From assembly GCF_003129905.1 (NCBI RefSeq), contig NZ_QFFM01000009.1:53194-117193 (forward strand): a DNA stretch of 64,000 nucleotides, in the 5' to 3' direction. Source of the DNA: Bifidobacterium callitrichidarum (GTDB lineage Bacteria; Actinomycetota; Actinomycetes; Actinomycetales; Bifidobacteriaceae). The position numbers and the translations under genes are program-made. This document shows, in pieces, positions 53,444 to 62,699 of this stretch. Each line of letters opens with the position of its first letter. Position 1 is the stretch's first letter. A model generated the notes under the pieces. It made no database searches. It was not told the DNA's origin and worked only from the letters and a program-made list of their open reading frames with translations.

Positions 53444-54043
53444 ATGGCACAAGCTGTTGCCAAAGCCAACTACAAGTGGCGCGTCGTCGATATCGTCGTG
53501 GCCGCAATCATCGCCGTTGCATCCGGCGTCATTTTCTGGGGCTGGGACATCGTCTGCACCGTCCCGCTGGCCATCTTCGAAGGCGTGACCCCCGGTTTCG
53601 AGGGTCTGCTTAACGGATTTTGGCTGTTCGGCGGCCCGCTGGCCGCCATCATCGTGCGCAAGCCGGGCGCTGCGCTGTTCGCCGAGACGCTCGCCGCGTT
53701 CCTAGAGCTCACCCTGGGCAACCAGTGGGGTGTGGGCGGCTCCCTGATCATCGGCATCATCCAGGGTCTGGGCGCCGAGATCGCGTTCGCCGTGTTCGCC
53801 TACAAGAAGTGGAACATCGGCACCACCCTGCTGTCCGGCGCGCTTGCCGGCGTGGGCTGCTGGGCCTACTACTGGGCCACCAACCCGAGCTGGAACGCCA
53901 TGCGCGTGAGCATGTACCTGATCTGCTCCATCATCTCCGGCCTGGTGATTGCCGGCGTGGTGGTCTGGTTCCTCTCCCGTGCCCTTGCCGCCACGGGTGT
54001 GCTCGACCGCTTCGAGTCCGGTCGCGCCGAGGCCCGCGTCTGA
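53444..54043 (+). CDS. ykoE: Thiamine-precursor ECF transporter S component YkoE
   Basis: 199 residues, six hydrophobic segments, YkoE family. Family landmarks are WRVVDIVVAAIIAVASGVIFWGWD at the start and GPLAAIIVRKPGAALFAETLAAFLE in the middle. It is the membrane substrate-binding subunit of a transporter for thiamine or its HMP precursor. The TPP riboswitch upstream and the ykoD-ykoC genes downstream support this. A purine-rich stretch (AAGAGAGAAGAGAGGG) precedes the ATG. The stop overlaps the next start (TGATG). Confidence 0.93.
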   Translation: MAQAVAKANYKWRVVDIVVAAIIAVASGVIFWGWDIVCTVPLAIFEGVTPGFEGLLNGFWLFGGPLAAIIVRKPGAALFAETLAAFLELTLGNQWGVGGSLIIGIIQGLGAEIAFAVFAYKKWNIGTTLLSGALAGVGCWAYYWATNPSWNAMRVSMYLICSIISGLVIAGVVVWFLSRALAATGVLDRFESGRAEARV

Positions 54044-55653
54044 TGAGGGTCGAACCGGCTGCGGTCAAGGCCAGCGGCTGGGGCTGGCGGCACGCGACGC
54101 GCAAAGATTTCGCGTTGCGTGCCGTCGATTTCGCCATCCGGCCAGGCGAACGTGTGCTGCTGCTCGGTGCCTCCGGTGCGGGCAAGAGCACGCTGATGGC
54201 CGGTCTCGCCGGCGTGCTCGGCGGCGATGAGGAAGGCGAGCAGGAAGGCTCCCTGACCATCGACGGCGTGGACGCTCGCGAGGCACGAGGCCGCGTGGGC
54301 CTGGTGCTCCAGGACCCGGACTCGCAGATCATTCTTGAACGATTGGGCGATGACGCGGCCTTCGGTTGCGAGAACCTCAACGTGCCGCGCTCCGAAATCT
54401 GGGAGCGCGTGCGTGAATCGCTTGATCTGGTGGGGTTGGGAGCGTTGGATTTGCGCCGTTCCACCCGACATCTTTCCGGCGGACAGCGTCAGCGCCTGGC
54501 ATTGGCCGGCGTTCTGGCCATGAAGCCGGGTCTGCTGCTGCTTGACGAGCCGACCGCGAACCTCGATCCCGCGGGCGTGCAGGAAGTGCATGACGCGGTT
54601 CGACAGGTCATCGAGACCACTGGCCAGACCATGGTGGTAGTCGAGCATCACATCGACGTGTGGCTGGATCTGGTCGATCGTGTGATCGTGCTCGGCCGTC
54701 CGGATGCCGATTCGTTATCCGGCGGTGTTATCGCGGACGGCACGCCAGCCGAGGTGTTCGCCTCGATGGGCGACTTGCTCGCCGAGGGCGGCGCGTGGGT
54801 GCCGGGGCGTGCGATCCCCGATTATCGTCCGGGCACGCGCGTCATCGTGGAAGCCGACGATACGGAGGCCTTGCCTGCGGACAGTAACGTGGACAGTAAT
54901 AAGGAATCGGCTTCTGCCGGTGATCAGTCTGATATAGACGGTTTCGGCAATGACGTGAAGACGGTTGCCGCCAAAACCGCCGGACATCCCGTGCTGAGCT
55001 GTCGTGATCTGAGCTTCGGTCGTGGCACCGCGCTGGGCACCGGCATCGATCTTGACTTCCACGCGGGCGAGGTAACGGCGTTGATGGGGCCGAACGGTGC
55101 CGGCAAATCTACATTCGCTTTGACGTTGGCCGGTCTGCTCCGGCCCATCGACGGACAGGTACTGGTCGCTGAGGAACTGGCGCCGAGCCCGAACCGTCGT
55201 GAGCCGATCCACTGGAAGAGCCGGGAGCTGCTGGGGCGCATCGGTATGGTGTTCCAGGAGCCCGAGCATCAGTTCGCCGCGAATTTCGTCCGCGACGAGG
55301 TGTCCATCGGCCCCAAATCCATGGGACAGAGCCAGGACGAGGCGTATCGGACGGCGGATCGCATGCTGGAGCGCATGAACCTGACGCGCTTCGCCAAGGC
55401 CAACCCATACACCTTGTCCGGCGGAGAGAAACGCCGCCTGTCCGTGGCTTCCATGCTGGCCGCCGCACCGAGGATTCTGGTTATGGATGAGCCGACATTC
55501 GGCCAGGACTTCCGTACATGGACCGAAATGGTCCGGTTGATCGCTGCTATCCGTGATCATGGTTCGTGCGTGATCATGGTGACGCACGACGAGGCGCTGG
55601 TGGATGCGCTGGGTGCGCGTCGCGTGATGTTCCAGGAGGGAAGCGAGGCATGA
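54043..55653 (+). CDS. ykoD: YkoD-type duplicated ATPase of the thiamine-precursor transporter
   Basis: 536 residues, two ABC ATPase domains in tandem. First: Walker A GASGAGKST near residue 42, signature LSGGQRQRLALAG, Walker B LLLDEPTANLDP. A polar linker of about 60 residues follows. Second: GPNGAGKST near 348, LSGGEKRRLSVAS, LVMDEPTFGQD. It energises uptake by YkoE together with YkoC. The true start is the ATG at 54043 overlapping the ykoE stop, not the longer open frame upstream. The stop overlaps the ykoC start (ATGA). Confidence 0.92.
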   Translation: MRVEPAAVKASGWGWRHATRKDFALRAVDFAIRPGERVLLLGASGAGKSTLMAGLAGVLGGDEEGEQEGSLTIDGVDAREARGRVGLVLQDPDSQIILERLGDDAAFGCENLNVPRSEIWERVRESLDLVGLGALDLRRSTRHLSGGQRQRLALAGVLAMKPGLLLLDEPTANLDPAGVQEVHDAVRQVIETTGQTMVVVEHHIDVWLDLVDRVIVLGRPDADSLSGGVIADGTPAEVFASMGDLLAEGGAWVPGRAIPDYRPGTRVIVEADDTEALPADSNVDSNKESASAGDQSDIDGFGNDVKTVAAKTAGHPVLSCRDLSFGRGTALGTGIDLDFHAGEVTALMGPNGAGKSTFALTLAGLLRPIDGQVLVAEELAPSPNRREPIHWKSRELLGRIGMVFQEPEHQFAANFVRDEVSIGPKSMGQSQDEAYRTADRMLERMNLTRFAKANPYTLSGGEKRRLSVASMLAAAPRILVMDEPTFGQDFRTWTEMVRLIAAIRDHGSCVIMVTHDEALVDALGARRVMFQEGSEA

Positions 55654-56555
55654 GCGAGAGCGTGAGCATTCGTATTGCGGGTGCCGGGCGTGATTCGGCA
55701 TCCGATGCCGCGGTGAAGCCGGCCGTCTCCGATGTGGTGACCGTCAGCGCGCAGGATACGCGCGAGGATCCGCTGAAGCCGGCTTCACCCTCATGGTTCG
55801 TGGCGAAGGTCAATCCGGTGAGCCGCATCATCGGCGCGCTGCTGCTGTGCATCCCGATGTTCTTCAGCCTTGATTTGGTCTCCGCCACCACGGCGCTTGG
55901 CATTGAATTCGTGTTGCTGTGGATCGGCGGCGTGGCTCCATGGACCGTGTGCCGGCGCACATGGCCGGTGTGGATCGCCGCGCTCGGCAGCTTCATCTCC
56001 GTATTCCTGTATGCCAAGGTATCCGGCCGGATTCTCTGGTCCGTGGGCTGGATCGTGATCAGCGAGGGCTCGTTCCCGCTGGCTCTGGCCACTGCGATTC
56101 GTGTCGCGGCCATAGCCGTGCCCGGCGTGATTCTGGCGCTTGGCCTTGACCCCACCGATCTGGCCGACGGACTGGTGGAGATCCTGCATTTCTCGCCGCG
56201 ATTCGTCTACGGGGGCCTGGCTGGCATGCGTATGTTCACGCTGCTGCAGGACGATTGGCGTGCGCTCGGCCTGTCCCAGCGCTCCCGCGGCCTTGGCGAC
56301 GGCAACGCCGTCTCTCGCGCCCTCTCCCAGGCGTTCGGCCTGCTGGTGCTTTCCATCCGCCGGGCCACCAAGCTTGCTACGGCCATGGAGGCTCGTGGTT
56401 TCGGTTCCGACGCTCCGCGCTCCCAGGCTCGCATCTCCCGGCTCAAGGCCGTCGATTGGCTGTTCTATGCCATCTGCCTGTCCGTGCCGCTGATCTCCCT
56501 CGGCGTGGCCATCGCCACAGGCCATTGGCGTCTCGCCTTCACCGGTGGCGCCTGA
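55650..56555 (+). CDS. ykoC: EcfT-type transmembrane component YkoC
   Basis: 301 residues. A polar N-terminal tail of about 50 residues is followed by four to five helices and a cytosolic coupling region. Coupling motifs ARG and SRG (AMEARGFGSDAPRSQAR, LSQRSRGLGDG) match the EcfT/CbiQ family. It links the two ATPase domains of YkoD to the S component YkoE. The start overlaps the ykoD stop. Last gene of the riboswitch-controlled operon; a strong terminator follows. Confidence 0.9.
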   Translation: MSESVSIRIAGAGRDSASDAAVKPAVSDVVTVSAQDTREDPLKPASPSWFVAKVNPVSRIIGALLLCIPMFFSLDLVSATTALGIEFVLLWIGGVAPWTVCRRTWPVWIAALGSFISVFLYAKVSGRILWSVGWIVISEGSFPLALATAIRVAAIAVPGVILALGLDPTDLADGLVEILHFSPRFVYGGLAGMRMFTLLQDDWRALGLSQRSRGLGDGNAVSRALSQAFGLLVLSIRRATKLATAMEARGFGSDAPRSQARISRLKAVDWLFYAICLSVPLISLGVAIATGHWRLAFTGGA

Positions 56556-56606
56556 TTGGCGGTATCGCCGCACGGAACGTATATCGCAAGGCCATAAGGC
56601 TTCCAG

Positions 56607-56638
56607 GTGACTGGGCTCCACTGCCCGGTCACTTTTTT
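56607..56638 (+). terminator. Terminator of the ykoEDC operon
   Basis: GTGACTGGGC (56607-56616) pairs with GCCCGGTCAC (56623-56632, one G-T) and is followed by six T (56633-56638). Confidence 0.9.
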
Positions 56639-56724
56639 ATATACCGACCGGTTCGGCATCTGAGCATCTGAAGACGGTGGCCCGAATCTGCGACGTTACC
56701 TATGGTTGGGGTAGGCTGTGGCGT

Positions 56725-57699
56725 ATGCCGATTAACGCCCAGATTCTTGATAATCCCAAATCCGACCGTGTGCGCCGCATCGCGGACCTGACGCGCTCCA
56801 AGGGGCGCGAGCGGTCGGGCCGGTTCCTCATCGAGGGACCGCAGTCGGTGCGTGAGGCCGTCACCTGGCGGCCGGACGTGGTGCAGGATCTGTATGTGGA
56901 GGTGAGCCAGGCGCTCGACCATCCGCGCATCGTCTCGTCCACGCTTGCCAAAATCGTCGAGAAATCACAGGACGCCACCATCTATGTGCATCAGTGCACC
57001 GGCGAGGTGATCCGCCGCATCAGCCCGGACGCGCAGGGCATCCTGGCCGTGGGCAATGCGCGCGCCATGCGCGTGGACGTCGCCGACTTCGAAATCGACG
57101 GCGGCAAGTCCGGTGATTCCGACGATTCCGCCGACTCCGGTAAGACCCTCAACATCGCCGCCTTCTGGCAGGTGCGCGACCCAGGCAACGCCGGCACCGT
57201 GATCCGCGCGGCCGACGCTGCCGGATGCGACGCCGTGGTGTTCGTGGACGACTGCGTGGACGTGCTCAATCCCAAGGTGATCCGTTCCACCGCGGGCTCC
57301 CTGTTCCACCTGCCGGTCCTGACCATGGGCACCGACGAGTTCTTCACATGGGCCGCCGCCCAGCATATGGACGTTTGGGCCGCCGACGTGTACGGCACCC
57401 CCGACCGCAAGCCGGAAAGCCTGCCCACGGTGCTGGCGGGGCTGACGGAAGTGGATGATACAACCGATAGAACCGATGCGGCGGACCACGCGATCGCTGT
57501 GGAATCGCCCGCATCTCAGGGCTCCCGCGCCGTGCTGTTCGGCAACGAGGCACGCGGACTGGAGACCGAGATCCTGCGCAAGTGCGACCGTATCGTCTCC
57601 ATCCCGCTCTACGGCAAGGCCGAATCGCTCAACCTCGGCACCTCGGCCGCGGTGATGCTGATGAGCCTGGCTATGTCGCGTCATATTGAAACAATGTGA
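56725..57699 (+). CDS. TrmH/SpoU-family RNA 2'-O-methyltransferase
   Basis: 324 residues. An N-terminal L30e-like substrate-binding domain (RVRRIADLTRSKGRERSGRFLIEGPQSVREAV) precedes the SPOUT knot domain. SPOUT motifs: FWQVRDPGNAGTVIRAADAAGCDAVVF, LFGNEARGL and SIPLYGKAESLNLGTSAAVMLMSLA. It methylates a ribose in rRNA or tRNA using SAM; the target is unknown. Its place directly before pheS-pheT is a common actinobacterial arrangement. TAGGCT (56712-56717) 8 nt before the ATG suggests a leaderless mRNA. Confidence 0.88.
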   Translation: MPINAQILDNPKSDRVRRIADLTRSKGRERSGRFLIEGPQSVREAVTWRPDVVQDLYVEVSQALDHPRIVSSTLAKIVEKSQDATIYVHQCTGEVIRRISPDAQGILAVGNARAMRVDVADFEIDGGKSGDSDDSADSGKTLNIAAFWQVRDPGNAGTVIRAADAAGCDAVVFVDDCVDVLNPKVIRSTAGSLFHLPVLTMGTDEFFTWAAAQHMDVWAADVYGTPDRKPESLPTVLAGLTEVDDTTDRTDAADHAIAVESPASQGSRAVLFGNEARGLETEILRKCDRIVSIPLYGKAESLNLGTSAAVMLMSLAMSRHIETM

Positions 57700-57764
57700 G
57701 TTTGGAAAATACGCTGCAAACATTAGAAAACCGCGTTGAGAAATCATCGGACGAAAGGGTTCTC

Positions 57765-58832
57765 GTGGCAGAACAACTGGTGTTCGACGCCGACCAGGTG
57801 ACCGCAGCGGTCGCCGAGGGCATCGAGAAAATCCAAGGAGCCTCCACTCTGGAGGAGCTCAAGGCCATCAAGACACAGTATGCAGGCGCCGATTCGGCGA
57901 TGACCCAGGCCAGCAAGGCCATCGGATCCCTGCCCGCGGCCCAGAAGAAGGAAGCCGGCAAGCTCATGGGCAAGCTGCGCGCCGACTTCGGCCGCGCGTA
58001 CGGCCCCAAGGAGGCCGAGCTCAAGGAAGCCGCCGAGAAGGCCGCGCTCGCCGCCGAAACCGTGGACATGACGCTGCCAATCAACCGCAAGCCGCTGGGC
58101 GCCCGCCACCCGCTGGCCAAGCTGATGGAGGACGTCGAGGACTTCTTCATCTCCATGGGCTGGCAGATCTCCTCCGGCCCGGAGGTTGAGGCGGAGTGGT
58201 ACAACTTCGACTCCCTGAACTTCGGCCCGGACCACCCGGCCCGCCAGATGCAGGACACCTTCTACGTCAAGGGCAACCAGGCCAAGGACGCCGCCGGCTT
58301 CGTGGGCTCCAACATGGTCGTGCGCACGCAGACCTCCTCCGATCAGGTCCGTGCGCTGCTCACCCGTGGCGTGCCGCTGTACATCGCCAGCCCGGGCCGC
58401 GTGTTCCGCACCGACGAGCTGGACGCCACCCACACCCCGGTGTTCCACCAGTGCGAGGCCCTCGCCGTGGACAAGCACCTGACCATGGCCGATCTGAAGG
58501 GCGTGCTGGACAAGCTCGCCGTGGCCATGTTCGGCCCGGAGGCCAAGACCCGCCTGCGCCCGAGCTACTTCCCGTTCACGGAGCCGAGCGCCGAGCTCGA
58601 CCTGTGGTTCCCGGACAAGAAGGGCGGCCCCGGCTGGCTCGAATGGGGTGGCTGCGGCATGGTCAACCCGAACGTGCTCAAGTCCGCCGGCATCGACCCG
58701 GAGGTCTACACCGGCTTCGCGTTCGGCGTGGGCATGGAGCGCACGCTCCTGCTGCGCAGCGACATCAACGATATGCATGACCTGGTCGAAGGCGACGTCC
58801 GTTTCGCCGAACAGTTTGTGATGGGGGAGTGA
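57765..58832 (+). CDS. pheS: Phenylalanyl-tRNA synthetase alpha subunit
   Basis: 355 residues. A coiled-coil N-terminal arm (about 1-85, rich in Lys/Glu/Ala) precedes the class II catalytic core. Motif 2 region: VFRTDELDATHTPVFHQCEALAV; motif 3: TGFAFGVGMERTLLLRSDI. With the beta subunit it forms the alpha2-beta2 enzyme that charges tRNA-Phe in the cytosol. The GTG at 57765 follows GAAAGGG and gives the usual family N-terminus; the frame is open further upstream from a GTG at 57696 overlapping the methylase stop. PheT follows after 7 nt. Confidence 0.95.
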   Translation: MAEQLVFDADQVTAAVAEGIEKIQGASTLEELKAIKTQYAGADSAMTQASKAIGSLPAAQKKEAGKLMGKLRADFGRAYGPKEAELKEAAEKAALAAETVDMTLPINRKPLGARHPLAKLMEDVEDFFISMGWQISSGPEVEAEWYNFDSLNFGPDHPARQMQDTFYVKGNQAKDAAGFVGSNMVVRTQTSSDQVRALLTRGVPLYIASPGRVFRTDELDATHTPVFHQCEALAVDKHLTMADLKGVLDKLAVAMFGPEAKTRLRPSYFPFTEPSAELDLWFPDKKGGPGWLEWGGCGMVNPNVLKSAGIDPEVYTGFAFGVGMERTLLLRSDINDMHDLVEGDVRFAEQFVMGE

Positions 58833-58839
58833 GTTACCC

Positions 58840-61449
58840 ATGCCTATGATCGATATCGATTGGCTCAAGGACCACGTCGAGGTTCCCGAGGGCCTGACCT
58901 ACGAACAGCTCGCCAAGGACCTGGTCAAGGTGGGCCTTGAGGAAGAGGAGATCCACTCCTCCCAGGTGACCGGCCCGATCGTGGTGGGCTACGTGGTGGA
59001 CGCCACCCCCGAACCGCAGAAGAACGGCAAGATCATCAACTGGTGCCACGTCGACTGCGGCGACGAATGGAACGAGACCGACGAGAACGGCAACAAGGTG
59101 CCGCGTGGCATCATCTGCGGCGCGCCCAACATGAAGGCCGGCGAGAAGGTCGTCGTGACCCTGCCCGGCGCCGTGCTGCCCGGCGACTTCAAGATCGAGC
59201 CGCGCAAGACCTACGGCCACATCTCCAACGGCATGTGCGCCTCCGAGCGCGAGCTGGGCCTGGGCGACAACCACAACGGCATCATCCTGCTGCGCGAATA
59301 CGGCTTCTCCAAGGCCGAGTATGACGCGCTCAAGCCCGGCCAGGACGCGATGCACCTGCTGCACCTCGACCAGCCACTGCTGGAGATCAACATCACCCCG
59401 GACCGCGGCTACACGCTGTCCTACCGTGGCGTGGCCCGCGAATACCACCACTCCACCGGCCAGCCGTACACTGATCCGGCCGTGGCACTCAACGAGAAGG
59501 CCCCGGAACCGTCCGACTACCAGCCCGGCACCAAGGTCGACATCGACATCGAGATCGATGACAACAACCCGATCCACGGCGTGCCCGGTTGCGACCGTTA
59601 CTACGCCCGCGTGGTGAAGAACTTCGACCCCACCGCCAAGACGCCGAACTGGATGCGCCGCCGCCTGACCCGCGCCGGCATGCGCTCCCTGTCCCTGGCC
59701 GTGGACGTGACCAACTACGTGATGCTCGACCTGGGCCAACCCATGCACGCCTACGACCTCGACAAGATCGAGGGCCCGATCGTGGTGCGCCGCGCGAACG
59801 CCGGCGAGAAGCTCACCACGCTCGACGGCAAGGAGCACGAGCTCAGCACCGAGGACCTGCTCATCACCGATTCCCCGAACGGCGAGCGTGGCTCCCGCAT
59901 CCTCGGCCTGGCCGGCGTGATGGGTGGCCTGTATGGCGAAGTGACCTCCGAGACCAAGAACATCCTGCTGGAGGCCGCGCACTTCGACCAGGTGACCATC
60001 GCCCGTTCGGCCCGCCGCCACAAGATCCCGTCCGAGGCCTCCCGCCGCTTCGAGCGCGGCGTGGACACCGCGCTGCAGCCGGCCGCCACCGAGATGGCCG
60101 CCGAACTGCTGGCCCGCTACGGCAACGGTGAGCCCAGCGACTTCCCGAACGACGTGAACAACACGCCCCGCCCGAAGACCATCCACTTCAAGGCCACCGA
60201 AGTGGCCCGCGTGGCCGGCCTCGACGTGGACATCAACCGCATCTCCGACATCCTCACCGACATCGGCTGCACCGTGGCCGGCGGCGGCAACGGCGAATTC
60301 TCCGTGACCGCGCCGACCTGGCGTCCGGACCTGAACGAGCCGTGCGACCTGGTCGAGGAGATCGCGCGTCTGGTGGGCTACGACCAGATTCCGGTCAGCG
60401 TGCCGCCGGCCCCGGTCGAGGGCCTTGTGGGCCTGACCCCGAACCAGCTGCGTCGCCGCCGCGTGGCGGACGAGCTGGCCGAGTACGGCATGGTCGAGGC
60501 GCTCAGCTACCCGTTCGTGGGTGACGAGGACTACAAGTCCTTCGACTACGATCCCGCCGCCACCAAGAAGGTGAGCGTGGAGATCGCCAACCCGCTGTAC
60601 GGCGACCGTCCGTACCTGCGTCGCGAGATTCTGCCCACCCTGGCCACCACCGTGCAGCGCAACATCCGCCGCGGCATCGAGAACGTGTCCCTCTACGAGC
60701 TGGGCCACGTCTACCTGTGGGATCCGAACGCGCCCGCCATCCCGGCCCTGCCCGGCGGCGTGCGTCCGACCGCCGAACAGCTTGCCGCGCTCGACGCCGG
60801 CCTGCCGGATCAGCCCGACCATGTGGCCGGCATCCTGACCGGCCTGGCCGAGGACGAGGGCTGGCTGGGCGGCAAGCGCCCGGTCGACTGGTCCGACGCC
60901 GTCGAGGCCATTCGCCGCATCGCCGGCCGTATCGGTGCCCCCATCGAGCTCGACCAGCCCGCCGCCGAGGACGTGCCCGTGCAGTGGCACCCCGGCCGCG
61001 CCGCCCGCGTGATGGTGGGCGAGACGTTCGTCGGCTGGGTCGGCGAGCTGCACCCGCGCGTCAACGAGGCTCTAGGCTTCCCGTGCCACTCCGCCGCGTT
61101 CGAGCTCAACCTCACCGCGCTGTTCGCCACCCTGAGCGGCAAGCCTGTGCAGGCCAAGCCGATTTCCACGTTCCCGCCCGTCAAGCAGGATCTGGCCTTC
61201 ACCGTGGACTCCACGGTGTCCGCCGCCCAGCTTGAGGCCGCGATTCGTGAGGCCGCCGGCGCGAACCTCGAATCCATCGAACTGTTCGACGTCTTCACCG
61301 GCGAGCAGGTGGGCGAGGGCAAGAAGTCCCTGGCCTACGCCGTGGTGTTCCGTTCCCCGGACAAGACCCTGTCCGCCGAGGACAGCGACGCCATCCGTCA
61401 GGCCATCGTGGCCAAGGCCGCCGAACTTGGCGCCCAGCTGCGAGCCTGA
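58840..61449 (+). CDS. pheT: Phenylalanyl-tRNA synthetase beta subunit
   Basis: 869 residues, a little longer than the 780-830 usual. An N-terminal tRNA-binding (EMAP-like) domain has ICGAPNMKAGEKVVVTLPGAVLPGDFKI near residue 90. B3/B4 editing domain: SLAVDVTNYVMLDLGQPMHAYDLDKI near 285. B5 domain near 450, catalytic-like core, and a C-terminal ferredoxin-like anticodon-binding domain (ISTFPPVKQDLAFTVD). It pairs with pheS to charge tRNA-Phe and hydrolyse mischarged Tyr. GGGGGAG precedes the ATG. A MITE-like element begins 13 nt after the stop. Confidence 0.96.
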   Translation: MPMIDIDWLKDHVEVPEGLTYEQLAKDLVKVGLEEEEIHSSQVTGPIVVGYVVDATPEPQKNGKIINWCHVDCGDEWNETDENGNKVPRGIICGAPNMKAGEKVVVTLPGAVLPGDFKIEPRKTYGHISNGMCASERELGLGDNHNGIILLREYGFSKAEYDALKPGQDAMHLLHLDQPLLEINITPDRGYTLSYRGVAREYHHSTGQPYTDPAVALNEKAPEPSDYQPGTKVDIDIEIDDNNPIHGVPGCDRYYARVVKNFDPTAKTPNWMRRRLTRAGMRSLSLAVDVTNYVMLDLGQPMHAYDLDKIEGPIVVRRANAGEKLTTLDGKEHELSTEDLLITDSPNGERGSRILGLAGVMGGLYGEVTSETKNILLEAAHFDQVTIARSARRHKIPSEASRRFERGVDTALQPAATEMAAELLARYGNGEPSDFPNDVNNTPRPKTIHFKATEVARVAGLDVDINRISDILTDIGCTVAGGGNGEFSVTAPTWRPDLNEPCDLVEEIARLVGYDQIPVSVPPAPVEGLVGLTPNQLRRRRVADELAEYGMVEALSYPFVGDEDYKSFDYDPAATKKVSVEIANPLYGDRPYLRREILPTLATTVQRNIRRGIENVSLYELGHVYLWDPNAPAIPALPGGVRPTAEQLAALDAGLPDQPDHVAGILTGLAEDEGWLGGKRPVDWSDAVEAIRRIAGRIGAPIELDQPAAEDVPVQWHPGRAARVMVGETFVGWVGELHPRVNEALGFPCHSAAFELNLTALFATLSGKPVQAKPISTFPPVKQDLAFTVDSTVSAAQLEAAIREAAGANLESIELFDVFTGEQVGEGKKSLAYAVVFRSPDKTLSAEDSDAIRQAIVAKAAELGAQLRA

Positions 61450-61461
61450 CCGCAACACGGA

Positions 61462-61670
61462 GGCTCTGTTCTGCCACGATTCCATGAGACTACCCCTCAG
61501 TCACCTTCGGTGACAGCTCGTCCTGCAATTGAGGACGAACTTCGTTCGTGTTCAATTGGCTCGACTGTCGTCTCGCACATTGCCTACAAACAGCTCCGCT
61601 GTTTGCTTTACGGCAATGTCCTGACAAGGGGAGCCGAGGATGTTTCCACCAATCGTGGCAGAACAGAGCC
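61462..61670. mobile_element. 209-bp MITE-like element with perfect 20-bp terminal inverted repeats
   Basis: The left end (61462-61481) starts GGCTCTGTTCTGCC and the right end (61651-61670) is its exact reverse complement, finishing GAACAGAGCC. The inside is copy 3 of the structured repeat. No open frame and no clear target-site duplication. The right end lies 24 nt before the DUF4190 gene start. Confidence 0.8.
61493..61635 (+). repeat. Structured intergenic repeat, copy 3 (143 bp)
   Basis: CCCCTCAGTCACC to GACAAGGGGAGCC. The core contains CGTCCTGCAATTGAGGACGA, GGCTCGACTGTCGTCTCGCA and AAACAGCTCCGCTGTTTGC, and ends CGGCAATGTCC. The stem GTCCTGCAATTGAGGAC differs from copy 2 at several paired positions but keeps pairing. 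Confidence 0.85.
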
Positions 61671-61694
61671 GATTCATATCTCACAAGGAGCGCC

Positions 61695-62450
61695 ATGAGC
61701 CAGCCGGAGAACAATCAACCGGAATACGGGCAGTACCAACAGCCCGAATACGGTGCGATGAGGAGCCAGTACGGCCCGAATTACAATCCGTATATCTATG
61801 GCGCTCCCGATACCACCACCAGCCAATCCGCGACCGGTGCCAACGATGGCACGAGTACTCCCGGCACCGCCGGAGCCCAGCAGCCACCGATTGGCTGGCA
61901 GCAGCCCGCAGCCGGACCGTACGGTCAGGCCGGGCAGAACTGGCAGTCGGGCCAGTCCGGTCCGCAGCCGGGGCAGTCTGGCCAGCAGTCCGGACCGGGC
62001 TACTATCCGGGCGGCTACCCCGGCATCCAGGGCCAGCCGTACCCCGTCCCCCGGCAGGGCGCGAACGGCAACGGCCAGGCCGGTCCGCAGGGCCAGCATC
62101 GTTCGCCCCGTTTCTACAACGGCATCAATCTCGACGACCCCTCCCAGAACCCGCTGTACGGGCACTGGGACTCGTACGCGATCATCGCGTTCGTGCTCGC
62201 GCTGTTCTTCCCGGTGCCGGTGCTCTCGGCACTGATGGGCGGCGTGGCCATGTGGCGCACCCGTACCTTCCACATGAAGGGCTTCGGACTCGCGGTGGCC
62301 GCCGTGATCATCAACATCCTGTACACAATCGCCGTGATTTGGATGGCCCTGAACGGTGTGGACGCCTCCACGCTCTACCAGGAGGCCCTGCAGCAGCTTA
62401 TGGGCGGCATGGGAGGTTCCGGTTCTTCCGGTGATTCCATCTCCGCGTGA
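61695..62450 (+). CDS. DUF4190-like membrane protein with Gln/Pro/Gly-rich N-terminus
   Basis: 251 residues. The first 155 are low complexity (repeats of GQSGQ, QPEYG, GGYPG). A membrane part follows with DSYAIIAFVLALFFPVPVLSALMGGVAMW, FHMKGFGLAVAAVIINILYTIAVIWM and a short Gly/Ser tail. DUF4190 proteins have two helices and unknown function. The architecture parallels the TM2 protein at 6756-7517. Start is set by AAGGAG. It lies between pheT and argC with mobile-type repeats on both sides. Confidence 0.8.
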   Translation: MSQPENNQPEYGQYQQPEYGAMRSQYGPNYNPYIYGAPDTTTSQSATGANDGTSTPGTAGAQQPPIGWQQPAAGPYGQAGQNWQSGQSGPQPGQSGQQSGPGYYPGGYPGIQGQPYPVPRQGANGNGQAGPQGQHRSPRFYNGINLDDPSQNPLYGHWDSYAIIAFVLALFFPVPVLSALMGGVAMWRTRTFHMKGFGLAVAAVIINILYTIAVIWMALNGVDASTLYQEALQQLMGGMGGSGSSGDSISA

Positions 62451-62543
62451 TTCCGGTGTGATTCCACCTAATGCCGTGTAATACGGGAATCGGCCTTCGG
62501 TCGTGGGCTTCACAACAGTCCACAGCCGAAGGCCGAATGTCTT

Positions 62544-62669
62544 AGGCTCCGTTAAACCAAGATTGACATCAATGTCGTTGGACTACCCCTCAGTCGGCTT
62601 CGCCGACAGCTCCCCTGACAAGGGGAGCCTGAGAGTAAGGGTCATGCCAATCTTGGTTCAACGGAGCCT
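62544..62669. mobile_element. 126-bp MITE-like element with 26-bp terminal inverted repeats
   Basis: The left end 62544-62569 (starting AGGCTCCGTTAAACC) and right end 62644-62669 (ending CAACGGAGCCT) are reverse complements with two mismatches in 26. The inside has the short repeat CCCCTCAGTCGGCTTCGCCGAC...CAAGGGGAGCC (62586-62628). It lies in the 314-nt gap before argC, just upstream of the ARG box. Confidence 0.8.
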
Positions 62670-62699
62670 TTTCCTACGTCCACATACCAACACACCCAC

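Noticed and set aside
53620..54042. Upstream extension of ykoD by 141 codons
   Set aside because: It overlaps the well-supported ykoE gene in another frame and is Arg/His-rich; the ATG at 54043 overlaps the ykoE stop, as usual in such operons.
61548..61694. N-terminal extension of the DUF4190 protein by 49 codons
   Set aside because: It is encoded by the MITE-like repeat; the ATG at 61695 follows AAGGAG and gives the usual low-complexity start.
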